Shown here one piece after another: positions 47,501 through 55,932 of a DNA stretch of 64,000 nt. The position numbers and the translations under genes are program-made. Under the pieces are notes generated by a model that made no database searches, was not told the origin of the DNA, and was given only the letters and a program-made list of their open reading frames with translations. The DNA lies in NCBI GenBank assembly GCA_046349635.1, contig JAXMBX010000001.1, positions 268,257 to 332,256 of the forward strand, in the 5' to 3' direction. The stretch comes from JAXMBX01 sp046349635 (GTDB taxonomy: Bacteria; Planctomycetota; Planctomycetia; Planctomycetales; Planctomycetaceae). The number at the start of each line of letters is the position of its first letter. The first letter of the stretch is position 1.

Positions 47501-49664
47501 ACGCCCGCACCACTTCGTAATACGCCTCTCCGGGGATAAACACCCGGCCCCCTTCGTGCGGAATGTTCGCCGACGCCTTCTGCATGATCAGACTCTGGTC
47601 CGCGGCCGCCAGGTTCACCCGACGGCACGCCAGTTCATCCGTCAGTGCGCGGACATCAAACACCGGGTCATTCCCACGTAGCGAGAGCTTGAACCCCGCT
47701 TTTCCCTTGTTCGCCCCGTGGCACGTCCCCTGGTTGCAACCCAGCTTCGAAACCACCGGCGAAACATCCCGGATATAGTCCGGATGGAACCCCCCCGCCA
47801 GACCGGCCACTTCCAGGCTCGCCTTGGCGGATTTATCGTTGAGCGTAAACGTCACCTCCGCTTTGCCGTCCGCTTTGGGGGAAGCCAGACCTGCAGGAGA
47901 CAGGCTGACAACCGGAGCGGAAACTTGCTGCGTCACCAGACGCGTGACATCCCGCATCTCACCGGACGCTAGTTGCGCGGTGACGATAAACTGCACGGAA
48001 TCATACGGCCGGTCCAGCTTCACTTGAGCGGGCTGCACCGTCAAAGCCACCACGCTGTCGCCGGGAGCCAGCATCTCCTTCTCCAGCACGACGGCTGACC
48101 GGGGATGCGGCTGATACGGCGCGCTCTTCGCATCCTTTTGCGCAGTCGTCGCCAGCGGAACCGGAATGAATTCCTTCACTGTCTTTCCGGTTGCGGTCTC
48201 GATCATCCGGATCGTCCCGTCAGAACCGGCCACCGCCACCTGCTTCCCGTCAGTCGTGAACGCGACGGAATACAGATTCGTCTTGAACGTTGCCTCGGCG
48301 ACAGGCTTCACCCCCCGCCCGTGGTAGTCTTCCAGTTGCTTCCGCTCCTCAGCCGACCGCTGGTTGATCCGCTTCGATTCAATCGCCTTGATCCCCGGAG
48401 GCAGTTCCTTGTCGAACTCGAATGCATACAGCCGCAGGAACCCCTGGCCGTCCAGCGAACTGACTGCGGCGGCGAACTGACCATCCCGGCTGATCGCCAC
48501 GTCATTCACACGCCCTTCCAAAGCCGGGAACTTCCGGACCAGGTTCGCATCGTCGCCGATGACTCGCTTGGTGCGGCGATAAATGATGTACAGTTTCGGC
48601 TCTCCATCCGCCCCGCCCACCAGGATCACGTCCGTCGAGGGATGCCGCGCCACCGCGTTAATTCCCCCTTGAGTGCCCCGGAGTGATGGAGGTGATGTTG
48701 TCGATAAACCGCTGCGTCGCCTTCTCGGTCAGCAGCGGTCCGGTCTCCGCTCACGGAGATCACGTGGCTGTCATCGGACGAAAATACCGTTTGCAGCACC
48801 CGGTCTTCGTGGGTGTTCTGAAACAAAACCTGCTTGCCGGTCGCCGCTTCAATCACCCGGCACAGAGCGGTCCGCCCGCCGAACGAAATCAGCGTCCCGT
48901 CGTTAGACCAGTTGCAGCCATACACCGTGTCGAAAGTAACCGGGTGAGACAGCAGCAGCTTCTTCGCCTCCACGTCCCACACCTGAACTTCACCCTGCTG
49001 GCCGGGTGTCCCCCCCGTCACGGCGAGTTTCTTCCCATCCGGAGAGAACGCCACCGCGATTCAATCCGCGGAGATTGGCCCACCAGCCGTCCCACGATCC
49101 CCGATCCGTCCGCTTTCGGGCAGCAACACTTCGGAGTAACCCGCCACCGCCAGCACCAGCTTGCCGTCCGGAGAAAAATCCGGCGACGTCACGATGGCGG
49201 TAGGGGCCGAGTACACGGGCGGATGCTCGGCGTCGAATCGGACGCTCGCATTCGCCGGCGTGTCATCCTTCGCCCCTGGGTGATCCATGTTTTAATCAGT
49301 GTCAATTCGGCGGCCGACAGAGGTCCTTTCCCTTCGGGCATCGAAGCCTTCCCATCCTTGGGGTGATCATCGTCAGCAACTGGTTTCCTGCCGGCTTGCC
49401 GGAATGATCGTCTTCCTCGCCTGAGTCTCCCCCCGCGAGCAGCTTGGCGAACTCGGTCATCGAGTACCCGCCGTTCGCCTTCGCCGGTTGATGGCACCCC
49501 TGGCACTGCGCCATGAAGATCGGCCGGATCTCTTTGTAGTAGCTGACCGGACGCTCCGCCGCAGCCGCAGGCTTGGCCGGTTCCGCCGCCACAGCCGACA
49601 AGCTGCACAACACAGACAGGGACGCCGCGATCAACGCCGAAAACAATTTGGTGAACGTGGGCAC
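44543..49664 (-). pseudogene. giant PSCyt1-WD40-Ig-DUF1549-DUF1553 protein, many frameshifts
   Basis: One gene read in at least eight pieces; intact length would be about 1700 residues. Start: GTG 49664 with GGAGAAG six bases upstream and a signal peptide (SLSVLCSLSAVAAE). Then a PSCyt1 domain with haem motif CQGCH (49302-49664), WD40 blades (48626-49288), the large clean piece 46599-48653 (listed separately), DUF1553 pieces (46305-46568 with NQYFARNFVNRLWAYLMGVG; 45525-46256), an inserted Ala-rich helix and a carbohydrate-binding-like segment, and the end WALISNPEFLFN with TAA at 44543-44545. Together with the DUF1501 gene, this is the usual PSD-type pair of planctomycetes. The function of the class is not established. 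Confidence 0.85.
46599..48653 (-). CDS. largest intact piece of the PSCyt1-WD40-DUF1549 gene
   Basis: 684 residues continuous. Order: end of the WD40 propeller (VNDVAISRDGQFAAAVSSLD, LYSVAFTTDGKQVAVAGSDG), a BIG2-like Ig domain (APGDSVVALTVQPAQVKLDR), a cytochrome-like segment with CNQGTCHG and the typical LSLRGNDP and IPHEGGRVFIPGEAYYEVV, a second BIG2-like domain (GIEVLPKNPVVNLPGSKQQF), and DUF1549 (FVRRVYLDLIGLPPTPEQVR, then WADLLQVNRKYLG and CNKCHDHPFERW, a further C-x2-C-H). Upstream and downstream neighbours in other frames complete the protein; it is not expected to function alone. Confidence 0.85.
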   Translation of the reverse strand: MARHPSTDVILVGGADGEPKLYIIYRRTKRVIGDDANLVRKFPALEGRVNDVAISRDGQFAAAVSSLDGQGFLRLYAFEFDKELPPGIKAIESKRINQRSAEERKQLEDYHGRGVKPVAEATFKTNLYSVAFTTDGKQVAVAGSDGTIRMIETATGKTVKEFIPVPLATTAQKDAKSAPYQPHPRSAVVLEKEMLAPGDSVVALTVQPAQVKLDRPYDSVQFIVTAQLASGEMRDVTRLVTQQVSAPVVSLSPAGLASPKADGKAEVTFTLNDKSAKASLEVAGLAGGFHPDYIRDVSPVVSKLGCNQGTCHGANKGKAGFKLSLRGNDPVFDVRALTDELACRRVNLAAADQSLIMQKASANIPHEGGRVFIPGEAYYEVVRAWISEGAKINTATPRVTGIEVLPKNPVVNLPGSKQQFRVMAKYADGATRDVTAEAWIDSSNTEVAKSDVRGLVTTLRRGEAPILARFEGNYAVSTLFVMGDRNGFVWKDVPNHNFIDELVQAKWKHTKTQPSELSSDTVFVRRVYLDLIGLPPTPEQVREFLNDKRESRVKRNELIDRLVGNTEYIEHWTNKWADLLQVNRKYLGVEGATAFRDWIRQHVGANAPYNLFARKLLMASGTNREHPEAAYFKIHRTPEETMETTTLLFLGLRFNCNKCHDHPFERWTQDRATGTAACFAADSV

Positions 49665-49910
49665 AGCGATCTTCTCCGCAAAAACGGAAGGAGGGATAGT
49701 CGGGGTGGGGGTGTTTCCAATCCTGCGGAAACAACGAGGCCGGGATCAGCCGGGGGGAGGGTCTCCCAGGCAGGCTGAATCAATGCACGTTTTGATCTTA
49801 TCAGTCTAGTTCGATGGGTGGGGGATCGCTAGGATATTTTTCGTCGATCATTCCTGATTTTTCGTCACCCGGCTGTTGCGAAACAGATTGTAACGCCAAG
49901 TCTGTTTCTA

Positions 49911-49948
49911 CCCTCTCCCCCCCGAGGGAGAGGGTAGGGTGAGGGGGC
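49911..49948. repeat. R3b: C/G-rich palindromic repeat
   Basis: CCCTCTCCCCCCCGAGGGAG arm followed by AGGGTAGGGTGAGGG; same family as R3a (34289-34330). Repeats of this look are scattered in many bacterial genomes. Confidence 0.7.
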
Positions 49949-50043
49949 GGTCCAAACGTCTCTGAGCTTGGCTCTATCGCCTTTTCACCTGCTCTCGCCC
50001 GCACGGCGCGGGGTAGGGAACAAACGTCTCTTGGCCTGAACGT

Positions 50044-50083
50044 GGGTGGCCCGGCCGCCTTGTGGCCGGGTGGCGCAGCCACA
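50044..50083. repeat. R1e: palindromic intergenic repeat
   Basis: GGGTGGCCCGGCCGCC then GGCCGGGTGGCGCAGCCAC: an R1-theme hairpin with a different centre, upstream of xylR. Confidence 0.65.
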
Positions 50084-50147
50084 CTTCCTTGCGCCATGTG
50101 GAAACACCGACCATAAATCTATGAACGCTTCATGCGTGTGAGACAAC

Positions 50148-51341
50148 GTGAAACGATCCCGAACCAAACGCGTCGCCGTCCTCACCGAAACCTCCCGCGC
50201 CTTCGGCCGCGAACTCATCGCCGGCATCGCCCGCTACAGCCGCGAGCAGGGGGACTGGGAACTCTTCTTCGAACCACGTGGCCTCGAAGGCCCACCCCCC
50301 TGGCTCGAAGACTGGGAAGGGGATGGCATCATCGCCCGCTTTCCCGACCGCAAAGTCGCGGAAACCGTCCTCTCCTTCGGCAAGCCTGTCGTCGATCTCT
50401 ATGGCACCCTCGGCGACGGTTTCCCCATGGTCGGTCCGGACAATGCCGGCGTCGCCGCCCTCGCATTCGAACATCTCTGGGAGCGCGGCATCCGACACTT
50501 TGGCTACTGGGGTCTCAGGCATGGAGATTGGCCCTTCATCGACGAACGGGGCGAACTCTTCCGCCAACGCGCCGCGGAAGCCGGCTGCGACTGCACCCTC
50601 TCCGCCGCCACAGGAGACCGCTGGGTCGTCTCCGACTGGGGCGTCGAAGAACAACAACTGACGGAATGGATCGAAACCCTCCCCAAGCCGGTTGGCATCC
50701 TCGCCTGCTACGATGAACGCGGCCTGCAGGTCTTGAACGCCTGCCGTCACGCCGGTTGGAAAGTCCCCGATGAGGTCGCCGTCATCGGCTCCGGAAACGA
50801 TCCCGTCGTCTGCGAAATGTGCTCCCCCCCGTTGAGCAGCATCGACCTCGATGGCGCCCGCATCGGCTACAAGGCCGCCGCCTGCCTCGACAAGTTGATG
50901 CGCAAGAAAAAAGCCACCCCGGTCCGGCCCGCCCAGGAACGACCCACAATGGAACGACTGCGCATCGAACCCCGCGGCATCATCGTCCGCCGTTCCACAG
51001 ACGTCCTCGTCACCGAGGATGCTGATCTCGCCGCCGCGTTGCGGTTCATCCGCCGCGAAGCCTGCCGTGGCATCCGCGTCCGCGACATCCTCCGCGAAGT
51101 CCCCGTCTCGCAGAGCGTCCTGGAGCGGAAATTTCACGCCTTCCTCGGCCGCACGCCGAAATCTGAAATCCTCCGCGTCCAGATGGACCGCGCCCGAGAA
51201 TTCCTGGCCATGACCGACTTGCCATTTCGTGAGGTCGCCGCCCGCTGCGGCTTCGCCAACGAAAAATACTTCAGCGACGTCTTCTTCCGCGAAACCGGCT
51301 CCCGTCCCATCACCTACCGCCGCGAACAACGCGGCTCGTGA
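50148..51341 (+). CDS. XylR-type AraC-family transcriptional regulator
   Basis: 397 residues. Residues 1-275 form a LacI/GalR-like periplasmic-binding-protein domain (VAVLTETSRAFGRELIAGIA, GIIARF, DNAGVAALAFEHLWERGIRH, LACYDERGLQVLNACRHAGW) for sugar sensing. Residues 290-397 form an AraC-type double helix-turn-helix (VRDILREVPVSQSVLERKFH, FREVAARCGFANEKYFSDVF). This is the architecture of the xylose regulator XylR, expanded in planctomycetes. No xylose genes are adjacent, so the regulated sugar is unknown. It starts at ATG 50148, and upstream carries R1e. Confidence 0.9.
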   Translation: MKRSRTKRVAVLTETSRAFGRELIAGIARYSREQGDWELFFEPRGLEGPPPWLEDWEGDGIIARFPDRKVAETVLSFGKPVVDLYGTLGDGFPMVGPDNAGVAALAFEHLWERGIRHFGYWGLRHGDWPFIDERGELFRQRAAEAGCDCTLSAATGDRWVVSDWGVEEQQLTEWIETLPKPVGILACYDERGLQVLNACRHAGWKVPDEVAVIGSGNDPVVCEMCSPPLSSIDLDGARIGYKAAACLDKLMRKKKATPVRPAQERPTMERLRIEPRGIIVRRSTDVLVTEDADLAAALRFIRREACRGIRVRDILREVPVSQSVLERKFHAFLGRTPKSEILRVQMDRAREFLAMTDLPFREVAARCGFANEKYFSDVFFRETGSRPITYRREQRGS

Positions 51342-51357
51342 CGCGCAGAGAGGGTAA

Positions 51358-52176
51358 TTATTGGATTACGAGTACACCGCCCTTAGCTGAAACTCTGATT
51401 TCGTGTTGCTGAATCTGGCTGAGAAGCTTTGCCCGATCAATCTCCTTCTCTCCAATCAACTTATCAAGTCTCTGTTTTTGAGAGGAAGTCAGCAGAGATT
51501 TGATTTTTCGTAAGCAATCCAATTCGAGGATAGCTTGAGTCGCGAAAAACTTCTTCGCTTGCTCCTCATAAGCCGTCACGGGCTGTTTTTCGAGAAGATT
51601 GTTGAACGTATCCATATCTTTTTCGTTTTGCTGAATGTGTTGTTTCAGAAGTGCATCAACATTTTGTTTTTGAGAATCTGTGAGTTGCAGATACTCGGCA
51701 CAGTCTCTGTCCTGAAACAAACTTGTTCTTAAGTTGCCAGCCTTCAGTTGGGTGTAAAGCTGACCAAGTCGATGGACTTGTTCTTGGGTCAAGATAGTTT
51801 TCAATCGGGGAGAAGCAGTTTTGCGATTGTCGCCTTCAAGCCTTTTGTCGAGGTCGTGACTCTTTTGATTCGCTTCTGAATCCTGATCATAATCTTTCAC
51901 AATCTGTTGGTAGTGTTGTTCACACTCACGACGAAGTTCGGCGATCTGAACGCGTTGTTGAGGCGTTAGTTTGAGTTCCGTCTGGCAGAAGTCTGTACTT
52001 AATGCGACAAGGACTGATGCAGGGGCATCCTCAATGTAATTCAAATTGAGGGGTGGCTGCAGGGGCGTTTCTTGGCTCTTGGGCGTAGCCTTTTTCAGGG
52101 CGGGACCTTGCGTCATTGCCTCCTGTGGAAGGCAGACAATTGTGACTAACAACAACGAGAACGAGAGGTGCCGCAT
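51358..52176 (-). CDS. exported LTxxQ-type (Spy/CpxP-like) hypothetical protein
   Basis: 272 residues with a signal peptide (MRHLSFSLLLVTIVCLPQEA). The mature part is almost all helical and contains repeated L-T-x-x-Q motifs (LTPQQRVQIAELRRE, LTDSQKQNVDAL, LTSSQKQRLDKL, ILTQEQVHRLGQL), the hallmark of Spy/CpxP-like periplasmic proteins. Base composition is noticeably less GC-rich than its neighbours. It ends 16 bases from the end of xylR (convergent). Likely periplasmic, perhaps chaperone-like; no specific function known. Confidence 0.75.
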   Translation of the reverse strand: MRHLSFSLLLVTIVCLPQEAMTQGPALKKATPKSQETPLQPPLNLNYIEDAPASVLVALSTDFCQTELKLTPQQRVQIAELRRECEQHYQQIVKDYDQDSEANQKSHDLDKRLEGDNRKTASPRLKTILTQEQVHRLGQLYTQLKAGNLRTSLFQDRDCAEYLQLTDSQKQNVDALLKQHIQQNEKDMDTFNNLLEKQPVTAYEEQAKKFFATQAILELDCLRKIKSLLTSSQKQRLDKLIGEKEIDRAKLLSQIQQHEIRVSAKGGVLVIQ

Positions 52177-52273
52177 GCTCTATCCTCAGGATTATCAGGA
52201 TCAATCCGAACCGCCAAGGATTAAACCAGAGACGCGACAAGAGGACAAGACGGCTCTGGGCAGAGTGAGCTGA

Positions 52274-54247
52274 TCACGCGGCGGGGCTTGGATTTCGTTT
52301 CGTCACCAGCGACACCAGAATCAGCACGGCAAACCCCAGCGGAATCGTCACAATCCCAGGCTGGCTGAACGGCACCAGCGCCTTCTCCGGCGGCAGGCCA
52401 TACACGTCCTTGAACGTGTCCGCGCTCGTCAGAATCCACGCCAGCGACGAAAACATCCCCACCGTGATCGCCGCCGTAATCCCCTGCGCCGTCGTCCGCT
52501 TCCAGAACAGCAGCATCACCAGCGAAGGGAGATTCGCCGACGCCGCAACACTGAACGCCCACCCCACCAGATAATTGACGTTCATCTTCTCGAAGACGAT
52601 CCCCAGGATGATCGCCACAATCCCCACCAGCACGGAGGCGAACTTCGCCACTCGCACCTTGGAGTGATCGTTCATCTCGATCTTCAGGAAATTCGACATC
52701 AGATCATGCACCACTGCCCCCGCCGCAGCGAGGATCAGCCCGCTCACCGTCCCCAGCACCGTCGTGAACGCAATCGCCGAGATGATCGCGAACAGCCACT
52801 GGTTGAAACTCTTCGCCAGCAGCGGCGCCGCCATGTTGGTGTTCGTCACGTCCAGCGCCCCGGAGGTCATCGCCCCCAGCCCGATGAACAGCGTCAAGAT
52901 GTAGAAGAACCCGATGCTCCCGATCCCCACAATCGTGCTTTTCCGCGCCGCCGCCTGGTCCTTCACCGTGTAATACCGGATCAACACGTGTGGCAGCGAC
53001 GCCGTCCCGCAGAACAACGCGAGCATCAGCGAAATGAAATTGAACTTCTCCGTCAGCTTGTCGCTCCGAATTCCCTTGAACGCGGGCAGATTCCCCGGCC
53101 GCATGATCTCCCGCCCCGGCACCCGCTTGGGAAAATACACCGTCGTCTTGCTCCCGTCCGCTTCCGTGATGACTTCATTGCTCCACAGTTCCACCGTGCT
53201 GTTCTGGATCGTCGCCAGGAACTGCATCGGACCGAGCGCCCCCGTGTTTGTCTGCCCGTTCGGCAGCGAAGCAACAAACCCCACCGGCTTCAGGTCCGTC
53301 TGACTCGCCCCACGACCCTGCGGCAGACCATTCACCAGTTTTCCCTTGGAAGTCAGCGAGACTGTCTGCGCCGGCACCAGTTCAAACCGCTTCGAATCCG
53401 CAGCCTGCGGCAGCACCAGCCACGTGGTAACGGCCTTCGTTTCCTTGTCCCGCAACCGATAGTAAGGCTTCCCCTTCCAGCCCCCATCCTCCGGAAGTTT
53501 CTCATACTGCGCATGACTCCCCCCGGCAGCCAGTTCCTTGTCCGCCATCGCTCGGCTGCTCGCCCCGTCGCTCCCTTCCCACACCAGCGGCGCGGGCAGG
53601 GCGGTCCCCTCCGCTTTCACAGGCGCGGTGGTCAACCCCCGCTCCAGGATCATCATCGTCAGGATCAGGCTGAACACGACCAGCAGCGATCCCTTCAGAA
53701 ACTGCACGTACGTCGTCGAGACCATCCCCGCCGTCACGACGATGATCATCACCACCGCCCCGACCAGAATCACACCGACCGCATGCGGGAACCCGAGCAA
53801 AGGCTTGATCAGCGCCCCCGCACCCACCATCTGCGGAATGAGATAAAACAAACTGACCGCCAGCGTGCTCACCGCCGCCGCGAGTTTGATCCCCCGCGAG
53901 TTGAACTGGCTGTCGAGCGCATCCGCAAACGTAAACTTCCCCATCCGTTTGAGCGGTTCCGCGATCACGAACAGCGCGACGATCCACCCCGCGAGATAAC
54001 CGATGGAGTACAGAAACCCATCATAGCCGTAGAAGGCGATCATCCCGCAGATCCCGAGGAACGACGCTGCCGACAGGTAATCCCCGGCGAACGCCACACC
54101 GTTCACGAACCAGTGAATCCCGCCACCCGCGGCAAAGTAACCGCTGGCGGATTTCGCTTTCGCCCCCAGGTAAAAACTCAGCGCCAGCGTCAAGCCGACA
54201 ATCGCCGCGAAGATCAAGACTGCAATCAGGGAAGGGGTGTAAATCAT
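52274..54247 (-). CDS. sodium:solute symporter, acetate (ActP)-type, with large extra loop
   Basis: 657 residues from ATG 54247; the longer frame upstream overlaps the DUF485 gene and is not real. SSS-family transporter: ASGYFAAGGGIHWFVNGVAF, AGDYLSAASFLGICGMIAFY and LPHVLIRYYTVKDQAAARKS are diagnostic of acetate/monocarboxylate:Na+ symporters, with about 13 transmembrane segments. Between the segment LLVVFSLILTMMILERGL and the LPHVL segment there is a hydrophilic insertion of about 170 residues (EGTALPAPLVWEGSD to RSDKLTEK), far longer than in ActP. It overlaps the DUF485 gene by 4 bases (ATGA type), so the two are co-translated. Substrate inferred from family. Confidence 0.92.
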   Translation of the reverse strand: MIYTPSLIAVLIFAAIVGLTLALSFYLGAKAKSASGYFAAGGGIHWFVNGVAFAGDYLSAASFLGICGMIAFYGYDGFLYSIGYLAGWIVALFVIAEPLKRMGKFTFADALDSQFNSRGIKLAAAVSTLAVSLFYLIPQMVGAGALIKPLLGFPHAVGVILVGAVVMIIVVTAGMVSTTYVQFLKGSLLVVFSLILTMMILERGLTTAPVKAEGTALPAPLVWEGSDGASSRAMADKELAAGGSHAQYEKLPEDGGWKGKPYYRLRDKETKAVTTWLVLPQAADSKRFELVPAQTVSLTSKGKLVNGLPQGRGASQTDLKPVGFVASLPNGQTNTGALGPMQFLATIQNSTVELWSNEVITEADGSKTTVYFPKRVPGREIMRPGNLPAFKGIRSDKLTEKFNFISLMLALFCGTASLPHVLIRYYTVKDQAAARKSTIVGIGSIGFFYILTLFIGLGAMTSGALDVTNTNMAAPLLAKSFNQWLFAIISAIAFTTVLGTVSGLILAAAGAVVHDLMSNFLKIEMNDHSKVRVAKFASVLVGIVAIILGIVFEKMNVNYLVGWAFSVAASANLPSLVMLLFWKRTTAQGITAAITVGMFSSLAWILTSADTFKDVYGLPPEKALVPFSQPGIVTIPLGFAVLILVSLVTKRNPSPAA

Positions 54248-54537
54248 GGCGTCCCCCCCTTGTTTCCGTTCGAAGACGAACGGCACAGCCATCCGTACAG
54301 AATCGCCAGCACAAACGCGGACAGGATCAGCGCGAAGCCGTACAGCACCGCCACGTTCACGCCCCCCAGTGCGGGACGTTCGCACAGATCGGGGCGGAAC
54401 GTATTCAGGATCACAAAGCCGGTATACAAGGCGAGATAAATCATGAACAGGCCGAGACCACGCTTGCGGTTCCGCGCGCTGATCGCCGCGGTTTCGGTCT
54501 CCTGCTCGGAGGAATTCTGATGGACCCAGTCTCCCAC
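54244..54537 (-). CDS. DUF485-family small membrane protein (ActP partner)
   Basis: 97 residues, GTG start at 54537 with AAGGA seven bases upstream. Two transmembrane segments (LFMIYLALYTGFVILNTF and VAVLYGFALILSAFVLAILY) in the pattern of DUF485/YjcH proteins, which are co-encoded with ActP-type symporters in many bacteria and thought to assist them. Its stop overlaps the symporter start by 4 bases. The divergent gene (plus) at 54731 starts nearly 200 bases upstream. Confidence 0.88.
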   Translation of the reverse strand: MGDWVHQNSSEQETETAAISARNRKRGLGLFMIYLALYTGFVILNTFRPDLCERPALGGVNVAVLYGFALILSAFVLAILYGWLCRSSSNGNKGGTP

Positions 54538-54730
54538 GGTATGTCCTTGCGGTGAGGGGTTCGGGAAGGGGATGAAAGAGTCCCCATCTCACGAGAGGAA
54601 GTGCGCATTGTCAAGGGTTGGGAAAAGGGATTGAGTGGAACGGGAGACAGAGGCCGGAAATGTTACACTGCCACGGCGGGAGCTGGCGAAAATTCTCATC
54701 CACGGCGGTTTCAATCGGGGGGAGCGTGCA

Positions 54731-55897
54731 ATGCGGAGTTGGGCATGGTTGGCGGTCTGTCTGGGGTGGCTGAATGTCGCCGCGGCGGGTGAGTTGGCGG
54801 AACTGACCAAAACGACCGAGACTCTCTTGAAAGGTTGCCGTGTGACGGCGCGGGACGGAACCGTCTTGTACACCCCCGACGGCAAGGGAAACTACAAGGC
54901 ACTCTGGACCCGGGATTTCGCCTACATGGTGGAGAACGCCGGAGACCTGATGCCGGCGGAGGATATTGAACGGGCGATCCGGTATCTGTTGAAGGGAGTC
55001 CGCGAGGACGGGGCGGCACCGGACCGCGTGAATCCGGAAGGCAAGGCCATCTATGTCGCCGGAGGAGAACAGAATCCCCTCGGCGAGCCCAACCTGGACA
55101 ATGGCCCGTTTCTGGTGATCGCCGTGGATGAATACCTGAAGCGGTTATCCCCCGAGCAGTCCCGGAAACTCTTTCGGGAATGGTCCCCGACTTTGGCAAA
55201 AGGGATGGATTACCTTCCACGCAGCCCGCGGGGATTGATCGAGAACGATCCGGCCAAGCCTCATTCACCTTACGGTTTCACGGACACGGTCGGGAAAACA
55301 GGTGAACTGTTGTTCGAATCGCTGCTCTATTGGACCGCATCTCGGCGGCTGAGGGATCGGCATCTCGCGCTGGAAGAACGGGAACGCGCCGCAAAGTATC
55401 AGAAGCGCAGCACGTTGATTGAAGAGCATCTGGATCTGTTGTGGGACGAGAAACGCGGGGCATTCTACGCGGCGACGAAAGACTGCCATCAGATCGATGT
55501 CTGGGGAAATGCATACGCTCTCGCGATCGGTTTTCCCGTGCGTCACAAGCAGGAACGCATCGTGAAATTCCTCGCGGACAACTACGAGCGGTACGCCTAC
55601 CGGGGTCAGGTGCGCCATCTGCTCGTCGGCGAATACTGGGAACGGCTTCTCACTAAAGTCCCGCATGATCGGTATCAGAACGGAGCGTACTGGGGGACCG
55701 CGAGCGGATGGGTGATGACCGCCTTGGCGGAGAAGCACCGGCCTCTCGTCGAGCGGATGTGGCGCGAGGTGAACGAGGATTACCGCGACCGTGGCGTCTG
55801 TGAGTGCATCACCGCCGATTACCGGCAGTTACCCAGTTACGTGGTCAGCGCAACAAATGTCCTCGCCGCGGGGCGAAAGCTCGGCTTGGGAAAATGA
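54731..55897 (+). CDS. exported six-hairpin glycosidase-like protein
   Basis: 388 residues; ATG 54731 follows GGGGGGAG and begins a signal peptide (MRSWAWLAVCLGWLNVAAAG). The remainder is built of long helix pairs typical of the (alpha/alpha)6 barrel: LWTRDFAYMVENAGDLMP, GEPNLDNGPFLVIAVDEYLK, GKTGELLFESLLYWTASR, VWGNAYALAIGFPV and YQNGAYWGTASGWVMTALAE. Proteins of this class are glycoside hydrolase relatives. The catalytic acids cannot be assigned with confidence. It stands alone, with a divergent transporter pair on one side. Confidence 0.8.
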   Translation: MRSWAWLAVCLGWLNVAAAGELAELTKTTETLLKGCRVTARDGTVLYTPDGKGNYKALWTRDFAYMVENAGDLMPAEDIERAIRYLLKGVREDGAAPDRVNPEGKAIYVAGGEQNPLGEPNLDNGPFLVIAVDEYLKRLSPEQSRKLFREWSPTLAKGMDYLPRSPRGLIENDPAKPHSPYGFTDTVGKTGELLFESLLYWTASRRLRDRHLALEERERAAKYQKRSTLIEEHLDLLWDEKRGAFYAATKDCHQIDVWGNAYALAIGFPVRHKQERIVKFLADNYERYAYRGQVRHLLVGEYWERLLTKVPHDRYQNGAYWGTASGWVMTALAEKHRPLVERMWREVNEDYRDRGVCECITADYRQLPSYVVSATNVLAAGRKLGLGK

Positions 55898-55932
55898 TCC
55901 GCAATTCCGAACACCCGGTCCCGTAAGTCGGT

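Larger units (their letters stand above)
49665..50147. other. divergent intergenic region
   Basis: Between the giant gene (minus) and xylR (plus). It carries repeats R3b (49911-49948) and R1e (50044-50083), and should hold both promoters. No gene was seen. Confidence 0.6.

Noticed and set aside
46125..47681. 518-codon plus-strand open frame opposite the DUF1549 gene
   Set aside because: Arg/His-rich antisense product without domains; the minus strand carries DUF1549 and cytochrome motifs.
52664..54439. 591-codon plus-strand open frame opposite the symporter
   Set aside because: Composition dominated by Arg, His and Gln, typical of antisense of membrane-protein codons; the symporter is clear on the minus strand.
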